Shown piece after piece: positions 60,938 to 64,000 of a stretch of 64,000 bases of DNA. A model generated the notes under the pieces. The model worked only from the letters and a program-made list of their open reading frames with translations, had not been told where the DNA came from and made no database searches. Position numbers and translations under genes: made by a program. Each line of letters starts with the position of its first letter. The stretch's first letter is position 1. The stretch is from Nitrospirota bacterium (GTDB taxonomy: Bacteria; Nitrospirota; Leptospirillia; Leptospirillales; Leptospirillaceae): the NCBI GenBank assembly GCA_021801345.1, contig JAJYYA010000067.1, positions 1 through 64,000 of the forward strand. The letters run 5' to 3'.

Positions 60938-61572
60938 CGACCGGAGGGCTCCCTCCCGCAATCGCCTTCTACGACAGGGAGGCCGAAAGCCTCTCCGCCC
61001 GTTACGACTCCCTCGACTTCGACCGTCTCCACGGAATCCTTCTTCCCTTCCTTCCCCGCCAGGGGCGCGCCCTCGATGTGGGGGCGGGATCGGGCCGGGA
61101 CGCCCGGGCCCTGGCCGAAAGAGGCCTCGATGTGGTCGCGGTCGAACCCTCCGAAGGGATGCGCAGACTCGCCGCAAGACACGCCTCCGCCGCCTCCGTC
61201 CTCTGGATCGACGATACCCTGCCGGAGCTCTCTGGCCTTCCACCCGTGCCCCCTTTCTTCGATCTGATCCTCCTCTCCGCCGTCTGGATGCACATTCCGG
61301 CCGCCGACCGGCCCCGGGCGCTCTCCCGCCTCTCAAACCTTTTGGCACCGGGAGGCCATCTCTTCCTGACCTTCCGGAACGTCAAGGAGGAGCCTCTCCG
61401 GGGCATGCATCCGGTCGATCCCCGAGAGACGCTCCTTGAGGCCCGCAAAAACGGCCTTTCGCTTCTCGTCTCGAACACCTCGGGGGATGGCCTCGGCCGC
61501 TCCGACCTTGTGTGGACGGCGCTTCTCTTCCGAAAGTCCGCCCCCGCAAAAAGAGAGGAGACGCACCCTTGA
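60934..61572 (+). CDS. SAM-dependent methyltransferase
   Basis: The 212-aa class I methyltransferase has the SAM loop ALDVGAGSGRDARALAERG, VVAVEPSEGMRRLAAR, and LLAPGGHLFLTFRNV. Substrate unknown. The GTG start overlaps the stop of the GGDEF/EAL gene (GTGA), so they are co-translated. Whether the two act together is unknown. Confidence 0.88.
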   Translation: MTTGGLPPAIAFYDREAESLSARYDSLDFDRLHGILLPFLPRQGRALDVGAGSGRDARALAERGLDVVAVEPSEGMRRLAARHASAASVLWIDDTLPELSGLPPVPPFFDLILLSAVWMHIPAADRPRALSRLSNLLAPGGHLFLTFRNVKEEPLRGMHPVDPRETLLEARKNGLSLLVSNTSGDGLGRSDLVWTALLFRKSAPAKREETHP

Positions 61573-61599
61573 CAGTCGCCCCCCGCCTTTTGGTACAAT
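61569..61599 (+). promoter_or_regulatory. Possible promoter for the NYN gene leader
   Basis: TTGACA (61569-61574) overlaps the methyltransferase stop, and TACAAT (61594-61599) lies 19 bp downstream. The spacing is longer than ideal. Transcription would start near 61606 and give a leader of about 270 nt before the NYN-domain gene. Confidence 0.45.
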
Positions 61600-61638
61600 C
61601 ACCCCCGGACGAAATGTCCACTTACCCAGTTTACGTTG

Positions 61639-61667
61639 GAGCCCCGGTTAGGGGCTCTTTCTATTTT
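61639..61667 (+). terminator. Terminator-like hairpin in the NYN-gene leader
   Basis: GAGCCCC-GGTTA-GGGGCTC is followed by TTTCTATTTT. Placed about 35 nt after the likely transcription start, it could terminate the methyltransferase message, act as an attenuator, or end a short RNA of about 60 nt. Confidence 0.55.
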
Positions 61668-61875
61668 CGGAGGGGCGGACGTTCCTCCGGAGACCTCCCC
61701 CGCCGACCCCGCACGCTCACGCTTCTTTCTCTGCCGGACTCTTCTCTTTTGAAAACCGACTCTTTGCTTCTCCCGGGGAAGATCTCCCGTGGGCACTACT
61801 CCTTTGCCCCTCCCGGCCCCATAGGCGCCGGCACTCTCTTCTCCGGGCGTTCACGCCACTCTTCGAAAGGATTCC

Positions 61876-62775
61876 ATGGATACCCTTAAAACAGTCGTCT
61901 TCATCGATGGGCAAAACTTCAAGAACGACCTCCAGAAGTTCCGGTTCAAGGCCACCGGACAAAACCTTCCCGAGTACCGGCTCGACGAGAAGCATTTTCT
62001 CTGGGAGAGTTTTTTCCAGAACGCCATCGACATCCTCTCCCGACGCACGCGCACTCCCCATCGGCTGGTGCGGGTCTACTGGTACAACACCCAGGCCACA
62101 ACACCCTTTCACCGCAACGAACGGGCCATCCCGGAGATCCTTGCCGAATACGGGGAGCGATTTCCCGATCTGAACGCGGCCCATATCGACGCGCTGGCCC
62201 AGCGCTGGCATCGTCACCAGAGAGAGATTCTCGCCCGGGCCAAGGAGGAGGTCTTCGACGCCATCCAGAAGCGGACCTCCTTTCTCGAGTTCAAATACGT
62301 GGGTCAACTGGTCCTGCGCCCCTACAAGGTCCGCGAGATCCAGCGAGACAGGGAGGGGGGGATCCTCTACCAGGGGACCGTCGAAGGAGAAAAAGGCGTC
62401 GACATCGGGATCACCATCGACATGATCGCCAAGATGCCCCATTACGATGCCGCCGTCCTGATCTCGGGAGACACCGACTTTATCCCCCTGATCCAGTATC
62501 TGAAGGACCAGCTCAAACTCGTCTACTCTCTCTCTCTCTCCCGGGGGGACCGGAGTCAGATGCAGCTTTTCTCCCCCCAGATCAAGAACGCGGTCGACTA
62601 CTTCCATCCCGTCTTTGAAAAGGATCTTTTGGGCACCTACCTCGACCGGAAGTCCGGAGTTCCCCCGATCATTCTCCAGGAGGTCGACCGGAGACTCTCG
62701 GAACTCTCCGGGGAGAGGGCGCAGGAAGAGAGTCGCCCCGAAAGGGATCCGGGCGCGGCGGGCGAAGAGTTCTGA
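61876..62775 (+). CDS. NYN (LabA/DUF88-type PIN-like) domain protein
   Basis: The 299-aa product has the NYN pattern: KTVVFIDGQNFKNDL at the start, EKGVDIGITIDMIAKM, and AAVLISGDTDFIPLI, which supplies the conserved acidic residues of a PIN-like nuclease. Between them is a helical insertion (about residues 60-150). A charged tail follows. NYN proteins are often ribonucleases of RNA processing, toxin or defence-type functions. AAAGG precedes the ATG. It is preceded by a leader with a terminator-like hairpin. The exact substrate is unknown. Confidence 0.85.
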   Translation: MDTLKTVVFIDGQNFKNDLQKFRFKATGQNLPEYRLDEKHFLWESFFQNAIDILSRRTRTPHRLVRVYWYNTQATTPFHRNERAIPEILAEYGERFPDLNAAHIDALAQRWHRHQREILARAKEEVFDAIQKRTSFLEFKYVGQLVLRPYKVREIQRDREGGILYQGTVEGEKGVDIGITIDMIAKMPHYDAAVLISGDTDFIPLIQYLKDQLKLVYSLSLSRGDRSQMQLFSPQIKNAVDYFHPVFEKDLLGTYLDRKSGVPPIILQEVDRRLSELSGERAQEESRPERDPGAAGEEF

Positions 62776-63072
62776 TCCGGGAAACGAGAAACGGCCGAAA
62801 AGAGAAAAACAGGAGGAGGCGACGGGGAGCCCGGGAAACGATTCACAAGAGTGGCGGAACGGCTTTGGGCGAAAGGCGACGGGAAGGGGGGAGAGAAGCG
62901 GAATCTTTAATCAGTTCGGAGATGACTACACCCTGTCCCAAATCGGAGAGATTCGGTCAGCATGAGGGAAAAAGTGATGGCCTAGAAGAATCCGTCCGGG
63001 ACGGATTTTCAGCTAAGGATCCGGACGTCCTCCGAAAAAGCGGCACAGCCCGCATTTTTCCGTTCTTCGTCA
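62776..63072. other. Intergenic region between convergent genes
   Basis: These 297 bp between convergent genes show no gene and no clear terminator. The right 80 bp are less GC-rich. Confidence 0.3.
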
Positions 63073-64000
63073 CTAGATCGAGGGAGGATTCTTCCGGTAG
63101 AGTTCGCGTCCGTCGGTGTCGAGGACGATCGAAAGAACCTTGACCGACCCCAGAAGAGAGATATAGGGCTTGCCGCTTGAGGTCCGTCCGGCATCCACGT
63201 CCTGGGGCGAGATCCAGAGGTTGACGTGCACCGGAAGTCCGCATCCGGTGCAGGGAGCCTGCCCGATAATCTCCGAGACCCCGGACTGGGGATAGGGAAA
63301 GGAGAAAAAGATTCCCCGGGGAGAGATCGCCGCAGGAAGGGGCCAGTCCCGGAGAAGCACCTGGGCATCGCAGAAGGCGCATTCGAGGCGGGCGGCCACC
63401 CCGATCTGCTTCGAGGGAAAGAGACCGGGACTTCCGGAGGGTCCGGGAAGGCGGACGGGCAGGATCCCGGTGAGAAAGAACCTGTCATGGCGCGAGTCGT
63501 ACCGGACGAGCGTCGCCGAAAGGGAGACCTTGAATCGGGAAAGGGTCCCGACGAGCTTCAGATCGGAATCGATCCGCTCCCGGAACTTCTTCCGGAAGGC
63601 CGGATCCGCATTGGCCTTCTCCCGGGTCCGAAGAGGGTAGGCCAAAGAGAGAAGATCCGTGTCCATGGGAATCTGTGGATGACGGCCGTAGAACATGAGA
63701 TAGATGGCGTAGGGGGAAGCCTCGGGATCTTTCCCCACAAGCTCGGGAAGCAGCTCCGCCTCGTTTTGCTTCTTTATGAGCTGCACCTCCTTGCGGTTCT
63801 GGAAGTACCAGCTGATCGTCCCGAACATGAGAAGCATGAGAAGAAGACTCGCCACGGCCGGAAGCCAGAGGTTTTTAGGTGAGCGCGCGGACTTTGTCCG
63901 GGACTCGGGAAGGGAGGCGGCAAGAACCGACCGGGCCGCCTCGATCGCCTCCTCCTGCGCCTTCGCAAGCTCGGCAGGAACGACGGAGAGCTTCTCCCGG
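63073..64000 (-). CDS. Membrane protein with two CxxC motifs (5' end beyond window)
   Basis: The frame is open to the window edge, so the N terminus lies outside; at least 308 codons are visible. The part seen begins with a charged cytoplasmic-type stretch (VPAELAKAQEEAIEAARS, ending near ARSPKNLW), then one transmembrane helix at about 63800-63867 (VASLLLMLLMFGTISWYF). A C-terminal domain follows with CAFC and CTGC pairs about 50 residues apart, which could bind a metal or form disulfides. An internal GTG at 63855 would start inside the helix and is unlikely. No family was recognised. Confidence 0.6.
   Translation of the reverse strand, partial: REKLSVVPAELAKAQEEAIEAARSVLAASLPESRTKSARSPKNLWLPAVASLLLMLLMFGTISWYFQNRKEVQLIKKQNEAELLPELVGKDPEASPYAIYLMFYGRHPQIPMDTDLLSLAYPLRTREKANADPAFRKKFRERIDSDLKLVGTLSRFKVSLSATLVRYDSRHDRFFLTGILPVRLPGPSGSPGLFPSKQIGVAARLECAFCDAQVLLRDWPLPAAISPRGIFFSFPYPQSGVSEIIGQAPCTGCGLPVHVNLWISPQDVDAGRTSSGKPYISLLGSVKVLSIVLDTDGRELYRKNPPSI

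Overview
The window looks like chromosomal DNA of a GC-rich (about 60% by eye) Gram-negative bacterium. It encodes a two-partner-type outer-membrane transporter, lipoproteins with lipoboxes, RecBCD and a cytochrome bd quinol oxidase. Many start codons are GTG or TTG, and many neighbouring genes overlap as GTGA or ATGA. Two small paralogues resembling accessory subunits of five-subunit 2-oxoacid:ferredoxin oxidoreductases, together with the general gene content, make Nitrospirota (Leptospirillum-like) my best guess. That assignment is inference; no rRNA is present to settle it. No CRISPR array, insertion sequence or prophage was recognised.

Layout. 0.1-4.3 kb (minus): accA with its own sigma70 promoter, then a cobalamin nucleotide-loop cluster read methyltransferase-cobU-cobT-cobS. 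4.6-7.5 kb (plus): cydA-cydB-cydX. 7.9-9.3 kb: NCS1-type permease. 9.5-9.8 kb: HU protein with terminator, followed by about 790 bp of AT-rich DNA. 10.6-14.7 kb: small ORF, TpsB/ShlB-like transporter and a Ser/Thr-rich secreted protein under its own promoter. 15.0-18.4 kb: AraC regulator divergent from an aldo-keto reductase/alcohol dehydrogenase pair, of lower GC and ending close to tRNA-Gly(GCC). 18.5-20.6 kb: tRNA-Gly, GNAT acetyltransferase, tRNA-Arg(CCT), a 57-aa zinc-ribbon protein and an isoaspartyl peptidase.

20.8-29.8 kb (minus) is one tightly packed presumptive operon: tlpA-like thioredoxin, nadE, ribBA, ribH, nusB, an unknown gene, purB, purC, purS and a membrane-bound haem c sensor-like protein, closed by a hairpin terminator. 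It couples NAD, riboflavin and purine synthesis to an antitermination factor and a possible redox or ligand sensor. 30.1-34.0 kb (plus): medium-chain dehydrogenase, DUF985 cupin, HAD-family protein and phosphoglucomutase. 34.4-35.1 kb: a type II toxin-antitoxin pair.

35.4-38.2 kb (minus) is an operon of unknown function: ribbon-helix-helix protein, coiled-coil protein, multi-pass membrane protein and secreted von Willebrand factor A protein, read from a strong promoter that would give a leaderless message. It is my main candidate for an undescribed system. 38.5-47.1 kb: recC-recB-recD. 47.3-48.9 kb: two paralogues flanking a 112-aa unknown gene, behind a promoter with a palindromic operator. 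49.2-53.6 kb: 6-phosphogluconate dehydrogenase, MFS exporter and a GT20 trehalose-6-phosphate-synthase-like enzyme. 53.7-56.8 kb: three LPP20-like envelope proteins in one operon. 56.9-63 kb: 81-aa unknown gene, an 1104-aa PAS/GGDEF/GAF/EAL protein coupled to a methyltransferase, and an NYN-domain protein behind a leader with a terminator-like hairpin. A membrane protein with two CxxC motifs runs off the right edge.
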